DNA of 64,000 nt, taken from NCBI RefSeq assembly GCF_003056405.1, contig NZ_PYVZ01000012.1, forward strand, positions 1 to 64,000, in the 5' to 3' direction. The notes under the pieces are model-generated. The model was not told the DNA's origin. It saw only the letters and a list, made by a program, of their open reading frames with translations, and searched no databases. Positions 1-7,896 of this stretch are shown here, in pieces; positions within the stretch are counted from its first letter, which is position 1, and each line of letters begins with the position of its first letter. Source of the stretch: Devosia indica (lineage in GTDB: Bacteria; Pseudomonadota; Alphaproteobacteria; Rhizobiales; Devosiaceae). The translations under genes and the position numbers were made by a program.

Positions 1-87
1 CTCCTCGAAACCATCGGAAACATCCCACCGGCGGAAGCTGAGGCAAAATTCTACGCCGCACTGGAACAACAGGCCATGGCCGCATAA
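1..87 (+). CDS. IS3-family transposase (orfB, integrase core), C-terminal fragment
   Basis: Frame 1 reads 28 residues and then a TAA stop at 85-87. The residues include TIGNIPPAEAEAKFYAAL, which is the well-known C-terminal tail of IS3-family OrfB transposases. These are DDE-type transposases made by frameshifting from orfA. Only the end is visible, so activity cannot be judged. It is followed directly by the IS terminal repeat. Confidence 0.88.
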   Translation, partial: LLETIGNIPPAEAEAKFYAALEQQAMAA

Positions 88-126
88 CTTAAACCAAACA
101 GCCTCCGGCAAACCCGGGGCGGTTCA
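1..126 (+). mobile_element. IS3-family insertion sequence, right end
   Basis: The window begins in the 3' end of an IS3-type transposase gene, followed by a typical IS3 terminal inverted repeat that ends in the bases ggttca at 121-126 (the element tip reads TGAACC on the other strand). Non-IS coding sequence of a nuclease gene resumes at 127, which places the IS boundary there. The left end and the target duplication are outside the window. Confidence 0.85.
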
Positions 127-391
127 GCCCGCGCCACCAGACGGTATCGCCGTCGATGATACAGGTGAAACGATCGCGTCCGCACATGGCGAAGTGGGCC
201 GTGACCTCTCCGGTTGAGGCGAGGCCCGGAACGGCGACGGCTGCTCCCGGCAGGAAACGGTCGGCCAGCACCCATCCCAGCGCACATACTGCCCCCAGGG
301 CGACGACGGCGATGATGGGCGTGACGTTATCGCGCCTGGGAGCTGGTGCCGGTACCCTGCCCTTCCGGGGATCGAAGCGGACAACGTTCAT
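127..391 (-). pseudogene. Thermonuclease (SNase-like) gene truncated by an IS3 element
   Basis: The reading frame starts at ATG 391 and has a basic N-terminus, one hydrophobic segment (residues about 24-42) and then CGRDRFTCIIDGDTVWWRG, which matches the start of the Staphylococcal-nuclease fold (the IDGDT strand with its conserved Asp). At residue 88 (base 128) the sequence runs into the IS3 terminal repeat, and the last 12 residues and stop codon are IS-encoded. The catalytic Arg/Glu region is missing, so the product should be an inactive membrane-anchored stub. The gene lies 50 bases downstream of the Rep-like gene and could share its transcript. The family call rests on a short motif. Confidence 0.7.
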
Positions 392-441
392 GTGATCATT
401 CCGAATTCATCCCGAAGCCACGGCAGCGACAATTTGGAGGA

Positions 442-1791
442 CTAACCATCCCGAATGAGGTCTTGCCCTAGGCGATCTTTGTTTCCGTAGGAGTCGACGA
501 GCCTTCCCCGTCCTTCCTCGGCCAGCTTGATAATCGGTTCAAGGGCCGACATGACTGTCTTGGCCCAGATGACGCCTTCCGGTGTTGGCATGTAGCCAAT
601 TCCAGGATGGAAGAGCCGGATGTGGAAGAACGATTCCACCCGGCGTTGACTCTCCTCGAACTGCTTCTGCTCGAAGCAATAGGCGTCCAGGACTTCGGTA
701 TATTTGCGATCATGATCTCGCTGCTCGGCTTCGATCACGAAGATGGCACTGGCTAAGGTTTCTCCGATGGTCGGATAGGCCAGTAGATTCCGATTTCCCG
801 CCGATACTGTCCGAACAGTGGATTTGGTGAGGCGAGCATACTCGGCCGGCAGGTATGGGTTCAGCATGGGGAAGAGACTGGCGCGCCAGTCGCTGACGGC
901 TCGATCAGCATGGTCGTCCATAATGCCTCCTGGAGGGCCTTGGTAGGATGTGGTGGTGTGGGACTGGCCAAAGGCTGGCGAGGGGCTTCCCAGGGCGTCC
1001 TTGTTCGTCTCAACGCCATCCTCGACGGGTGAAGCCCCGAACCATCCTGCCCGCCGGAGCATTTTGCGCCGGGAAAGTCTCCACACTGCCATAAGGGCGG
1101 TCTGCGGCCATTCCCGGAGGCGCCGGTAGTCAACTACCCCAGCGGCAACATAGAAGGCTGCATTTCGCAGCCTCTTGACGGGTTCCACGTCCACCCACAC
1201 GGCGCCGAAATACCGATCGCCCTCACGAGAGGATGCGCTGGCAAGGTAGTCACGAACCGACGATACGGTATCGCCCGGAATCTCCAGTATCGCGTGTGCA
1301 TGAGGATCAAAGCGTCCAGGCTCAACATCGGACATCCTAATGTGCAACGCCGTCAGCAGCGGGACGGTCCCCGCCGGGACGGACGTACTGTGCTGGATGT
1401 CATCGAAGACCTGCGAGACTACTTTTGATAGCCGGCCGAGATGTTCATCAAGAGCATCTGGGGATGGTGGTGGTGCATTGAGACGCAGGGTTACAAGATG
1501 AAGTTTGGGGCCACGTTGCCTGCCATGCGCGCGGGACTTGACGGCATAGGCACCCTCGAAATGCTTCCCAATTCTACTGGCCTCCCGATAGCCTATGTGC
1601 GGAAAGAGCCGATTGGCCTTCAGGTCAGGCGGATATTTGAGTTCGTCCCCATCGCGGTCCGGCGCCCTCTGGAACGGGGTTTCACCTTCCCAGCCTCCAA
1701 TGGTCTCGATCAGATAGGCAGTAAGGGCTTTCCTCTCGGCCGTCGTCAGGGGACCGTCGAGGCCGTTATCTTCCGTACGATTTTCCGTCAA
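442..1791 (-). CDS. HUH-type rolling-circle replication initiator-like protein
   Basis: This 449-residue protein carries three motifs in the order expected for HUH endonucleases of the Rep type: a hydrophobic strand (PKLHLVTLRL, about 95-104), an HxH metal-binding motif in FDPHAHAIL (H164 and H166), and a tyrosine-containing helix RNAAFYVAAGVVDYRRL (Y214, Y222). A later segment, WRLSRRKMLRRAGWFG (about 238-253), recalls the arginine-rich end of Rep_1-family initiators. Such proteins nick one strand and stay covalently attached to it. A 9-bp inverted repeat lies 59-87 bases upstream of the start and may be its origin or operator. It heads the downstream genes of a leftward group. It could instead be a second relaxase; the fold call is inference from motifs. 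Confidence 0.55.
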   Translation of the reverse strand: MTENRTEDNGLDGPLTTAERKALTAYLIETIGGWEGETPFQRAPDRDGDELKYPPDLKANRLFPHIGYREASRIGKHFEGAYAVKSRAHGRQRGPKLHLVTLRLNAPPPSPDALDEHLGRLSKVVSQVFDDIQHSTSVPAGTVPLLTALHIRMSDVEPGRFDPHAHAILEIPGDTVSSVRDYLASASSREGDRYFGAVWVDVEPVKRLRNAAFYVAAGVVDYRRLREWPQTALMAVWRLSRRKMLRRAGWFGASPVEDGVETNKDALGSPSPAFGQSHTTTSYQGPPGGIMDDHADRAVSDWRASLFPMLNPYLPAEYARLTKSTVRTVSAGNRNLLAYPTIGETLASAIFVIEAEQRDHDRKYTEVLDAYCFEQKQFEESQRRVESFFHIRLFHPGIGYMPTPEGVIWAKTVMSALEPIIKLAEEGRGRLVDSYGNKDRLGQDLIRDG

Positions 1792-1849
1792 AACGTTTGT
1801 CCCCTACCGAACCAGGGCGAGGATAAATTCAAAAATCCTGACGTTAGGT

Positions 1850-1878
1850 TATCGTCGGGAGGAGATGTTCCGACGATA
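1850..1878. promoter_or_regulatory. 9-bp inverted repeat upstream of the Rep-like gene
   Basis: TATCGTCGG at 1850-1858 is matched perfectly by CCGACGATA at 1870-1878 across an 11-base spacer. It sits between the leftward gene ending at 1993 and the Rep-like start at 1791. A hairpin beside a rolling-circle rep gene is a plausible double-strand origin or autoregulatory operator. The repeat is directly visible; its role is inference. Confidence 0.5.
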
Positions 1879-1992
1879 GTGGAACTTCGGTTGGAAGGAT
1901 TCCCGCGCGATCCCAGAATCCGTTGGCGGAGTTGCCCGGCGCTATGGCCTTATGGCGCGATGCCTATCGGGCAATAGCATCAGCCCACAGTG

Positions 1993-2268
1993 CTAGCTCT
2001 TCGATTCCGGCTCTTCCTCGCCGAAATACGTCACCAGCTCCATTCTGGTCATGTTTTCCATGAACTTCGAGGGGGCGTTGATCCCGAGCAGAAGATCGTA
2101 GATGTGAGAGCGGACGTCGATCAGGTCGTGTAAGACCTCCTTGTAGAACGTCACATCTGCCGCACGGTCATCGCCTGTCCTAACGGCGGCAATATAGGCA
2201 TCGACCAGCTTGGTTTCCTGCTTGACGATACACTCGATGGCGTCGATGAGCGTCTCCGCCTTGATCAT
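1993..2268 (-). CDS. Hypothetical protein, 91 residues
   Basis: ATG at 2268 is preceded by AGGAGA at 7-nt spacing, an excellent ribosome binding site, which is the main reason to call it real. The protein is acidic and probably all-helical (MIKAETLIDAIECIVKQ... and VLHDLIDVRSHIYDLLLG), with no signal peptide or membrane segment and no motif I recognise. It lies between the 84-residue gene ending at 2357 and the Rep-like gene starting at 1791, all leftward, so it is probably co-transcribed with the Rep-like gene. No function is assigned. Confidence 0.6.
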   Translation of the reverse strand: MIKAETLIDAIECIVKQETKLVDAYIAAVRTGDDRAADVTFYKEVLHDLIDVRSHIYDLLLGINAPSKFMENMTRMELVTYFGEEEPESKS

Positions 2269-2356
2269 TAGTTATCTCCTGTACGCCCATATACCGAGCG
2301 ATCGCTGATAGCAGCCTCGGCGGCCCTGGGAAGAAAGGTTGTCCTTATGAGCAGCG

Positions 2357-2611
2357 TCAGCGCTGCCCATGCTTCGATAAGAATTCGTCGATGGAGAGGG
2401 CCTCGATTTCGCCGGTTTGAGGTGGCTTTTCATATCCTGGTGCGCCAAGTTCGCCGAGCAATCTCCGACACGTTGCCTCACCCTCGTCGGCGCATTCGGC
2501 CTCGCGCCGCGATATTGGAATACGCTGGAAACGGGCCAGGCTCATCCCGAGCCTTCGGATCAAATCCTGCCGTTCCCGTTCGGTCTGGCCGGCATTTGGA
2601 ACCCTCACCAT
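2357..2611 (-). CDS. Hypothetical protein, 84 residues
   Basis: The open frame extends upstream to 2719, but the residues before MVRVPNAGQ look non-coding and the ATG at 2611 has GGGAG nine bases before it, so I start there. The protein is charged, with an N-terminal helix (ERERQDLIRRLGMSLARFQRIP) and a C-terminal EALSIDEFLSKH segment; no family is recognised. It is the first gene of the leftward group that leads to the Rep-like protein and is divergent from the DprA-like gene. Confidence 0.4.
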   Translation of the reverse strand: MVRVPNAGQTERERQDLIRRLGMSLARFQRIPISRREAECADEGEATCRRLLGELGAPGYEKPPQTGEIEALSIDEFLSKHGQR

Positions 2612-2796
2612 AATGAGCATCTCCCTGCCCGATCTTGCCAGACATCCTGCCTGCCCAGGAACGGTTTGACCACCAATTTGAGTACCTTGGCATGTGGTGC
2701 CGGGCCGCTTCGACCCCATTGCACCCTCTTGGCCAAACCTATATGTTCTTCTTTTGTTCTCAATACAACGGATTGTTATTCCATCGGCTCATACCC

Positions 2797-2827
2797 TTGA
2801 CAGCCATAGGGCGTTAAAGAGTCTAAT
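2797..2827 (+). promoter_or_regulatory. Candidate promoter of the dprA-like/PRTase pair
   Basis: A perfect -35 hexamer TTGACA lies at 2797-2802, and TCTAAT at 2822-2827 could serve as the -10, with a rather long 19-base spacer. The start codon at 2849 follows AGGGG about ten bases upstream. Position and hexamers are seen; function is inferred. Confidence 0.4.
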
Positions 2828-2848
2828 GGCCGAATCAGGGGTGAGACT

Positions 2849-3754
2849 ATGACGCAAGCTACGCTCTGGGCATCGCGGGCCGATAACGGCCCGATTTCGC
2901 AGCCGATCGACGCGGCACTCGAAATTGGCGCTTATGAGACGCTGTGGGCGGAACGGAACGCCACGTTCAAGACTATCGCTGAAAAATTCGCCGAATCGCC
3001 CTCTGCCCGCCCTTCGGATTTCGTTCCAGAAGAAGTTGCGCGCGCGGCCGGAATCCGCGTGCTGAAGCAACTTCGGGAGAAGTCTGGTGCCCGGTTCGAT
3101 GTTCGTATCCATGGCGAAGTCGATTACCCGGCCAGGCTGCGCAACGCGACCCATCCTATCGAACTCCTCTATTTCCAGGGGCAGTGGGAACTGATCGCCA
3201 ATCGTTCGGTCGCTGTCGTGGGCACGCGCAAGCCGTCGCCGGAAGGCGTAGCGCGCACCCGCCAGCTCACCAAAAAACTCGTCCAGGACGGGTTCACCAT
3301 CGTTTCCGGGCTTGCCGAAGGCGTGGACACCGTGGCGCATACCACGGCCATTGAGGCCGGCGGCGAAACCATCGCCGTTATCGGTACGCCCCTTGGCCAC
3401 ACCTATCCAAAATCGAACCGGGATTTGCAGGACCGCATTGCGCGCGAATTCCTGCTGATCAGCCAGGTTCCCCTGGAGCGGTATGAAGCCCAGGACTATC
3501 GCATCAACCGGCTCTTCTTCCCCGAGCGCAACAAGACGATGGCCGCTCTTACCGAGGCCACCGTCATCATCGAGGCCGGAGAAACCTCGGGGACGCTGGT
3601 GCAGGCGCGCGAAGCCCTCAAGCAAAAACGCCGGCTCTTCATTCTTAATAGCTGCTTTGAGCGCTCCGACCTAACATGGCCGCGTCGATTCGAGGACGAA
3701 GGCGCGGTTCGGGTGCGCGACTATGACGACATCAGACGACAGTTGGTCGGGTAA
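2849..3754 (+). CDS. DprA/Smf-like nucleotide-binding protein
   Basis: This 301-residue protein has the DprA Rossmann core: VAVVGTRKPSPEG (GSR-like motif), TIVSGLAEGVDTVAH, IAVIGTPLGHTYPKSN, and FFPERNKTMAALTEATVIIEAGETSGTL, which matches the DprA FPxRNRxIA-SGTL signature. DprA proteins bind ssDNA and load RecA. Here the SAM and C-terminal winged-helix domains of classical DprA are absent and the first 80 or so residues look family-specific. The 3' end overlaps the phosphoribosyltransferase gene by 32 bases, so the two are translationally linked. This pairing recalls the PsyrTA/RqlHI toxin-antitoxin group (from memory), so an immunity or regulatory role is more likely than transformation. Confidence 0.85.
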   Translation: MTQATLWASRADNGPISQPIDAALEIGAYETLWAERNATFKTIAEKFAESPSARPSDFVPEEVARAAGIRVLKQLREKSGARFDVRIHGEVDYPARLRNATHPIELLYFQGQWELIANRSVAVVGTRKPSPEGVARTRQLTKKLVQDGFTIVSGLAEGVDTVAHTTAIEAGGETIAVIGTPLGHTYPKSNRDLQDRIAREFLLISQVPLERYEAQDYRINRLFFPERNKTMAALTEATVIIEAGETSGTLVQAREALKQKRRLFILNSCFERSDLTWPRRFEDEGAVRVRDYDDIRRQLVG

Positions 3755-4391
3755 GCTACGCCTCATCGGCGACCTCGAACGGCCGGATCATACGTTCCTG
3801 ACCGCCGAGGATACGTGCTGGTTCTTCGGCGAATACACGCCTCGCGCGGGTTATGCTCATAGCCAGACGAACGGTTTGATCAACAACCTCAAAAAACCGA
3901 TCAACACGCGCGGTACGCCGCAATGGAAATATAAGGAACGCGCCATCGCCACCGTGGCGACTGCGATCCGACGAAACCTTAACGCCGGTTCACATGCCAC
4001 CATAGTTCCGCTTCCGCCGTCCAAATTGCCGGATGCACCCGACTATGACGACAGGATGCTGCAGGTTGCCCGCTCCATTGGACAAGGTGTCGACGTGCGC
4101 GATATGCTGGTCGCTGTAGCTGAGCGCGAAGCGCGGCATACGATCCAAGAACGTCGTGACCCCGAGGAATTGCGAAAGAGCCTTGGCTTCCATCCTAGTG
4201 GCCAGCGCGATCCAGCACCTTCCCGAGTCATCCTGCTCGACGACGTTCTGACAACGGGATGCAGCTTCAGCGTTTGCAAGGCAATGATCCATGAACTCTG
4301 GCCGGATGCGGCAGTCTATGGCCTGTTCGTCGCCCGGCGCGTTCCCCAGCAGATGGATCCGGCCGACTGGCTCGACGACCTCGGCCAATAA
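3723..4391 (+). CDS. ComF-like phosphoribosyltransferase partner of the DprA-like protein
   Basis: This 222-residue protein carries a type I phosphoribosyltransferase PRPP loop, RVILLDDVLTTGCSF (about 165-179), with the DD-TTG core. It also has a ComF-like segment, IVPLPPSKLPDAPDYDDRM. It has no zinc-finger N-terminus as in ComF and no helicase domain. Its start lies inside the end of the DprA-like gene. The fixed pairing with a DprA-like protein suggests one functional system, perhaps a toxin-antitoxin or phage-defence module, with the PRTase acting on nucleotide or NAD-like substrates. The enzyme family is clear; the substrate is unknown. Confidence 0.8.
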   Translation: MTTSDDSWSGKLRLIGDLERPDHTFLTAEDTCWFFGEYTPRAGYAHSQTNGLINNLKKPINTRGTPQWKYKERAIATVATAIRRNLNAGSHATIVPLPPSKLPDAPDYDDRMLQVARSIGQGVDVRDMLVAVAEREARHTIQERRDPEELRKSLGFHPSGQRDPAPSRVILLDDVLTTGCSFSVCKAMIHELWPDAAVYGLFVARRVPQQMDPADWLDDLGQ

Positions 4392-4493
4392 GGCTCGGGT
4401 TCGGCGCCATGACGGGAGTGTCGGCGTCGTGGCCCAGGACGAGGGACTATTGTTCGACCCGCCACCATCCATTAAAGTAACCTCTTGGATCAA

Positions 4494-4514
4494 CCCTCGT
4501 CGGAGGTACGAGGG
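4494..4514. repeat. 7-bp inverted repeat before the recombinase gene
   Basis: CCCTCGT (4494-4500) and ACGAGGG (4508-4514) form a perfect inverted repeat with a 7-base spacer, in the gap between the phosphoribosyltransferase stop (4391) and the recombinase start (4551). It could be an operator for a ParB-like protein or part of a recombination site. Only the symmetry is seen. Confidence 0.35.
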
Positions 4515-4550
4515 CTCGCTTCCTGCGCATTGTCTAATGTGGTTGTGGCG

Positions 4551-6131
4551 ATGGGGTCTGAGTTTGGCACAGGTCCGATAGGCGACGATCCGCCGGTGAG
4601 AACCAGAGCGGCGCAGTATGTGCGCATGTCCACCGACCACCAGGAATATTCGACGGACAATCAGAAAGACGCGATCCTCCAGTTTGCCGATATGGTCGGC
4701 TATGAGATCGTCAAGACCTATGAGGATGCCGGCCGCAGCGGCCTCAATATCGAAGGTCGGCCGGGGCTTCAGCAATTGCTGGCCGATGTGGAAGGTGGTC
4801 AGGCCGGTTTCGACGTGGTGCTGGTCTATGATGTTTCCCGCTGGGGACGCTTCCAGAATATCGACGAAAGCGCCTCGTACGAATTCCGCTGCCATGTCGC
4901 CGGCGTGCGCGTCGAATACTGTGCCGAGCAATTCGTCAATGACGGCAGCATCGGCTCGGATGTCCTCAAGACCCTCAAGCGCTCGATGGCGGCTGAGCAT
5001 AGCCGGGTTCTGTCCGTCAAGGTTTTCGCCGGCCAGACCCGCCTGATCGGCATGGGTTTCCGGCAGGGTGGCCCTGCTGGGTTCGGCCTGCGGCGGATGC
5101 TCATCGACCGTGAGGGCAATCCCAAGACATTGCTCAATCGCAATGACCAGAAGAGCCTTCAGACCGATCGTGTCATCCTGGTGCCGGGGCCGCCCGAAGA
5201 GGTCGAGATCGTGCGGACGATCTATCGGCGCTTCGTCGAAGAAGAGCGCAACGAAGTCGAGATTGCGCTGGACCTCAACAGACTGGGCGTGCTGACCGAT
5301 CTGGACCGGCCCTGGACGCGCGGCACCGTCCATCAGGTTCTGATCAACGAGAAATATATCGGCAACAACGTCTGGAACCGGCACTCCTGCAAGCTCAAGA
5401 AAAAGCATGTGAAGAATGATCCGTCCATCTATGTCCGGGCGGATGGGGCGTTCGAGGCGATCGTCGATCGAGCCATGTTCGAGCGCGCACAGGTGATCAT
5501 TCAGGAACGCTCGGCCCGCATGAGCGACGAGCAGATGCTGGACATCCTCAACAAGCTCTTCAAGCGCCGGGGTTCGCTTTCCGGGCTCATCATCGACGAG
5601 GCGCCGGGATGTCCGTCGAGCAGCGCCTATGCGGGCCGCTTCGGCAGCCTGATCCGCGCCTATTCCCTGGTCGGGTACACACCAGACCGGGACTATCGCT
5701 ATATCGAGACCAATAGGCGCCTGCGGGCAATGCACCCAGAAATCGTCAAGCAGACCATAGATCGGATTGCCGTCTTGGAAGCGGCCACGGTTGTCGCCGA
5801 TCCCCTGTCGGGATTGGTGCGCGTCAATGATGAGTTCACGATCTCGATCGTGATCGTCCGCTGCTCGACGACGCCAGCCGGTTCGCTGCGTTGGAAAATC
5901 CGCTTCGATCGCGGGCGTGACCCCGACCTTACCGTCGCGGTCCGCATGAACCACGACAATCATTCGATCCGGGATTACCTCATCGTCCCCACCGCGGAAA
6001 TCACCGATGACATCGTTCGCACCGCCGAGGCGAACGGCATCGCCATAGACGCCTATCTGTTCGATACGCTTGATCCACTCTTCGGTTTGGCGGAGCGGGC
6101 GAAGCTGAAGGAGGCCATGTCATGGACGTGA
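4551..6131 (+). CDS. Large serine recombinase of a recombinase-ParB-ParB unit
   Basis: A 526-residue large serine recombinase. The resolvase-type catalytic domain starts with AAQYVRMSTDHQ (nucleophile Ser about 27), with DVVLVYDVSRWGR and MAAEHSRVLSVKV further on, followed by a recombinase domain (GPAGFGLRR, FVEEERNEVEIALDLNRLGV, WTRGTVHQVLINEKYIG). No cysteine zinc ribbon is evident, unlike the integrase at 18216. The last ten bases overlap the first ParB-like gene, so the three genes form one operon. The frame is open from 4485; I chose ATG 4551, but a GTG at about 4596 is also possible because no ribosome site is strong. Its att sites are unknown. Confidence 0.85.
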   Translation: MGSEFGTGPIGDDPPVRTRAAQYVRMSTDHQEYSTDNQKDAILQFADMVGYEIVKTYEDAGRSGLNIEGRPGLQQLLADVEGGQAGFDVVLVYDVSRWGRFQNIDESASYEFRCHVAGVRVEYCAEQFVNDGSIGSDVLKTLKRSMAAEHSRVLSVKVFAGQTRLIGMGFRQGGPAGFGLRRMLIDREGNPKTLLNRNDQKSLQTDRVILVPGPPEEVEIVRTIYRRFVEEERNEVEIALDLNRLGVLTDLDRPWTRGTVHQVLINEKYIGNNVWNRHSCKLKKKHVKNDPSIYVRADGAFEAIVDRAMFERAQVIIQERSARMSDEQMLDILNKLFKRRGSLSGLIIDEAPGCPSSSAYAGRFGSLIRAYSLVGYTPDRDYRYIETNRRLRAMHPEIVKQTIDRIAVLEAATVVADPLSGLVRVNDEFTISIVIVRCSTTPAGSLRWKIRFDRGRDPDLTVAVRMNHDNHSIRDYLIVPTAEITDDIVRTAEANGIAIDAYLFDTLDPLFGLAERAKLKEAMSWT

Positions 6132-7003
6132 CAACAAATACCGTAACCATCCTGCCAATCGCGGACATCCGTGTGATCAATCCGCGCACCCGCAACAAGA
6201 AGTCGTTCCGCGAACTGGTCGAAAGCATTGAAAAGATCGGCCTCAAACGCCCCATCACGGTGGCGCCTAACCGCCGAGCCGGTGATGGGCCGGCCTATAA
6301 CCTCGTCTGTGGGCAGGGTCGGCTCGAAGCCTATAAAACGCTGGGGCAATCGGAAATCCCGTCTGTCGTGATCGAGGCGAGCGAGGAAGAGGTGATGATC
6401 AAGAGCCTCGTCGAAAACTGTGCGCGCCGCCAGCACAATGCTCTCGATCTTCTGCGCGACATCGGCGGGATGAAGGAGCGCCACTATACGGACGCCGAGA
6501 TCGCCAGGAAGACCAACCTGTCGGTCGAATATGTGCGCGGGATTTCCCGGCTCCTGGCCCAGAACGAACAAAGACTTCTAAGAGCCGTCGAAGCCGAGCA
6601 AGTGCCGCTCTCGGTTGCGGTCGACATCGCAACCGTTCCCGATGAGGCCGTTCAGGATGCCCTTCAGCAAGCCTATGAACGAAACGAGCTGCGCGGCCGC
6701 AAGCTGCTCATCGCCAAACGGCTTGTCGAGAACCGCAGGCGCCGGGGCAAAGGAATTAGAGTGCCGATCACTCCAAGGGCCACCTCGGCGGCATCGCTCC
6801 TGCGGGCCTATCAGCAGGATACGGACCGCAAGCGCATCCTGATCCGCAAGGCCGAAGCCGCCAAGAACCGACTTCTCTTCATCACCCACGCCCTGCGGGA
6901 GCTTCTCTCCGACGAGAGATTCCACGACATACTGGAAAAAGAAGGTCTTTCGACCCTGCCCAAGAACCTTTCGGGCAGGATCAGGAAAGGGGAGATCGCA
7001 TGA
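6122..7003 (+). CDS. ParB-like protein 1 of the recombinase operon
   Basis: The protein (293 residues) has a ParB/Srx N-terminal fold: ITVAPNRRAGDGPAYNLVCG, then QGRLEAYKTLG in the place of the ParB GERRxRA CTP-binding box, and MIKSLVENCARRQHNALD. A helix-turn-helix follows (YTDAEIARKTNLSVEYVRGI, about 121-140), then a basic, helical C-terminus. Known ParB proteins bind DNA and hydrolyse CTP; the altered box makes that uncertain here. It overlaps the recombinase by ten bases and the second ParB-like gene by four. A job in controlling or directing the recombinase is the likeliest reading, though partition of a plasmid-like form is possible. Confidence 0.8.
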   Translation: MDVTTNTVTILPIADIRVINPRTRNKKSFRELVESIEKIGLKRPITVAPNRRAGDGPAYNLVCGQGRLEAYKTLGQSEIPSVVIEASEEEVMIKSLVENCARRQHNALDLLRDIGGMKERHYTDAEIARKTNLSVEYVRGISRLLAQNEQRLLRAVEAEQVPLSVAVDIATVPDEAVQDALQQAYERNELRGRKLLIAKRLVENRRRRGKGIRVPITPRATSAASLLRAYQQDTDRKRILIRKAEAAKNRLLFITHALRELLSDERFHDILEKEGLSTLPKNLSGRIRKGEIA

Positions 7004-7896
7004 TGGCCAGCCATACTGATGGCTCAGTGTTCAGCGCTTTCGAGAAAGAGATCAGGTCGATCCGCTTGAGCGACCTCATTCCGCTGCATGTCGTGCCCGA
7101 AGAGAGCAAGAAGAGTCAGAGATACCTCAAGGTTCTCTCCTCGGTCCGCGAAATCGGCCTTGTCGAATCCCCGATCGTGGCGCGCGATAAGGAAACGTCA
7201 GGCAAATACCTTTTGCTCGACGGCCATGTGCGGATCGAAGTCCTAAAGGAATTGGGCATCGAGGCCGTCGATTGCCTCATCGCCACCGATGATGAAGCCT
7301 ACACCTACAACAAAAGGATCAGCCGGCTGGCGACTGTCCAGGAGCACTATATGATCCTCAAAGCCATTGAGCGCGGCGTTTCCGAAGAAGCGATCGCCCG
7401 TACGCTCCATGTCAATATCGACCTCATCAGGGTGAAGAAAGGGCTCCTCAAGGGCATTTGCCCCGAAGCCATTGAGCTTCTTAAAGACCATTCGGTGCCG
7501 ACGGGCACCTTTACGGAACTCCGCAAGATGCTGGCGGTGCGTCAGGTCGAGGCTGCCCAGCTCATGGTAGCCATGAACAAGTTCTCCACATCCTATGCGA
7601 AGTCGCTGGTCGCTGCCACGCAGCCCTCGCAGCTCGTCAATGCCCAGCAGGACAAAAGGGTCGGCGACCTGACGGACGCCCAGATTGCGCTCATGGAACA
7701 GGAATCGGCGACCCTCGATCGGGAGTTCCGCCTGATCGAGGAAAGCTATGGGGCCGACAATCTCGATCTGGTCGTCGCCACCGGCTATGTCGGACGCCTG
7801 CTCGCCAACGCTCGGGTAGTGCGCTTTCTGGCCCAGGACTATCCTGATCTTCTGTCGGAATTCCAGCGGATTGCTGAGCCGCAGGGGGTGGCCTGA
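7000..7896 (+). CDS. ParB/RepB-like protein 2 of the recombinase operon
   Basis: A 298-residue relative of RepB-type plasmid partition proteins. The N-terminal ParB-like domain contains IGLVESPIVARD and YLLLDGHVRIEVLKELG (the DGHxR form of the ParB box). A helix-turn-helix (VSEEAIARTLHVNIDLIRVKK) and a long helical C-terminus resembling the RepB partition domain follow. It begins in an ATGA overlap with ParB-like 1 and ends at a strong hairpin, so it is the last gene of the operon. The two ParB-like proteins share architecture but little sequence, suggesting a heteromeric pair. Confidence 0.8.
   Translation: MMASHTDGSVFSAFEKEIRSIRLSDLIPLHVVPEESKKSQRYLKVLSSVREIGLVESPIVARDKETSGKYLLLDGHVRIEVLKELGIEAVDCLIATDDEAYTYNKRISRLATVQEHYMILKAIERGVSEEAIARTLHVNIDLIRVKKGLLKGICPEAIELLKDHSVPTGTFTELRKMLAVRQVEAAQLMVAMNKFSTSYAKSLVAATQPSQLVNAQQDKRVGDLTDAQIALMEQESATLDREFRLIEESYGADNLDLVVATGYVGRLLANARVVRFLAQDYPDLLSEFQRIAEPQGVA

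Noticed and set aside
442..1791. Calling the HUH protein the island's main relaxase
   Set aside because: The gene at 15,795-17,627 has relaxase-specific features and a mobC partner; the 442-1791 protein matches Rep-type motif order better.
1441..1977. Rightward frame of 178 codons
   Set aside because: Antisense to the Rep-like gene and spans its promoter region.
2789..3625. Leftward frame of 278 codons
   Set aside because: Antisense to the DprA-like gene; no motif.
3990..5963. Long leftward open frame of 657 codons
   Set aside because: It lies opposite the phosphoribosyltransferase and recombinase genes, has no recognisable motif and no good start; it is a GC-driven mirror of real codons.
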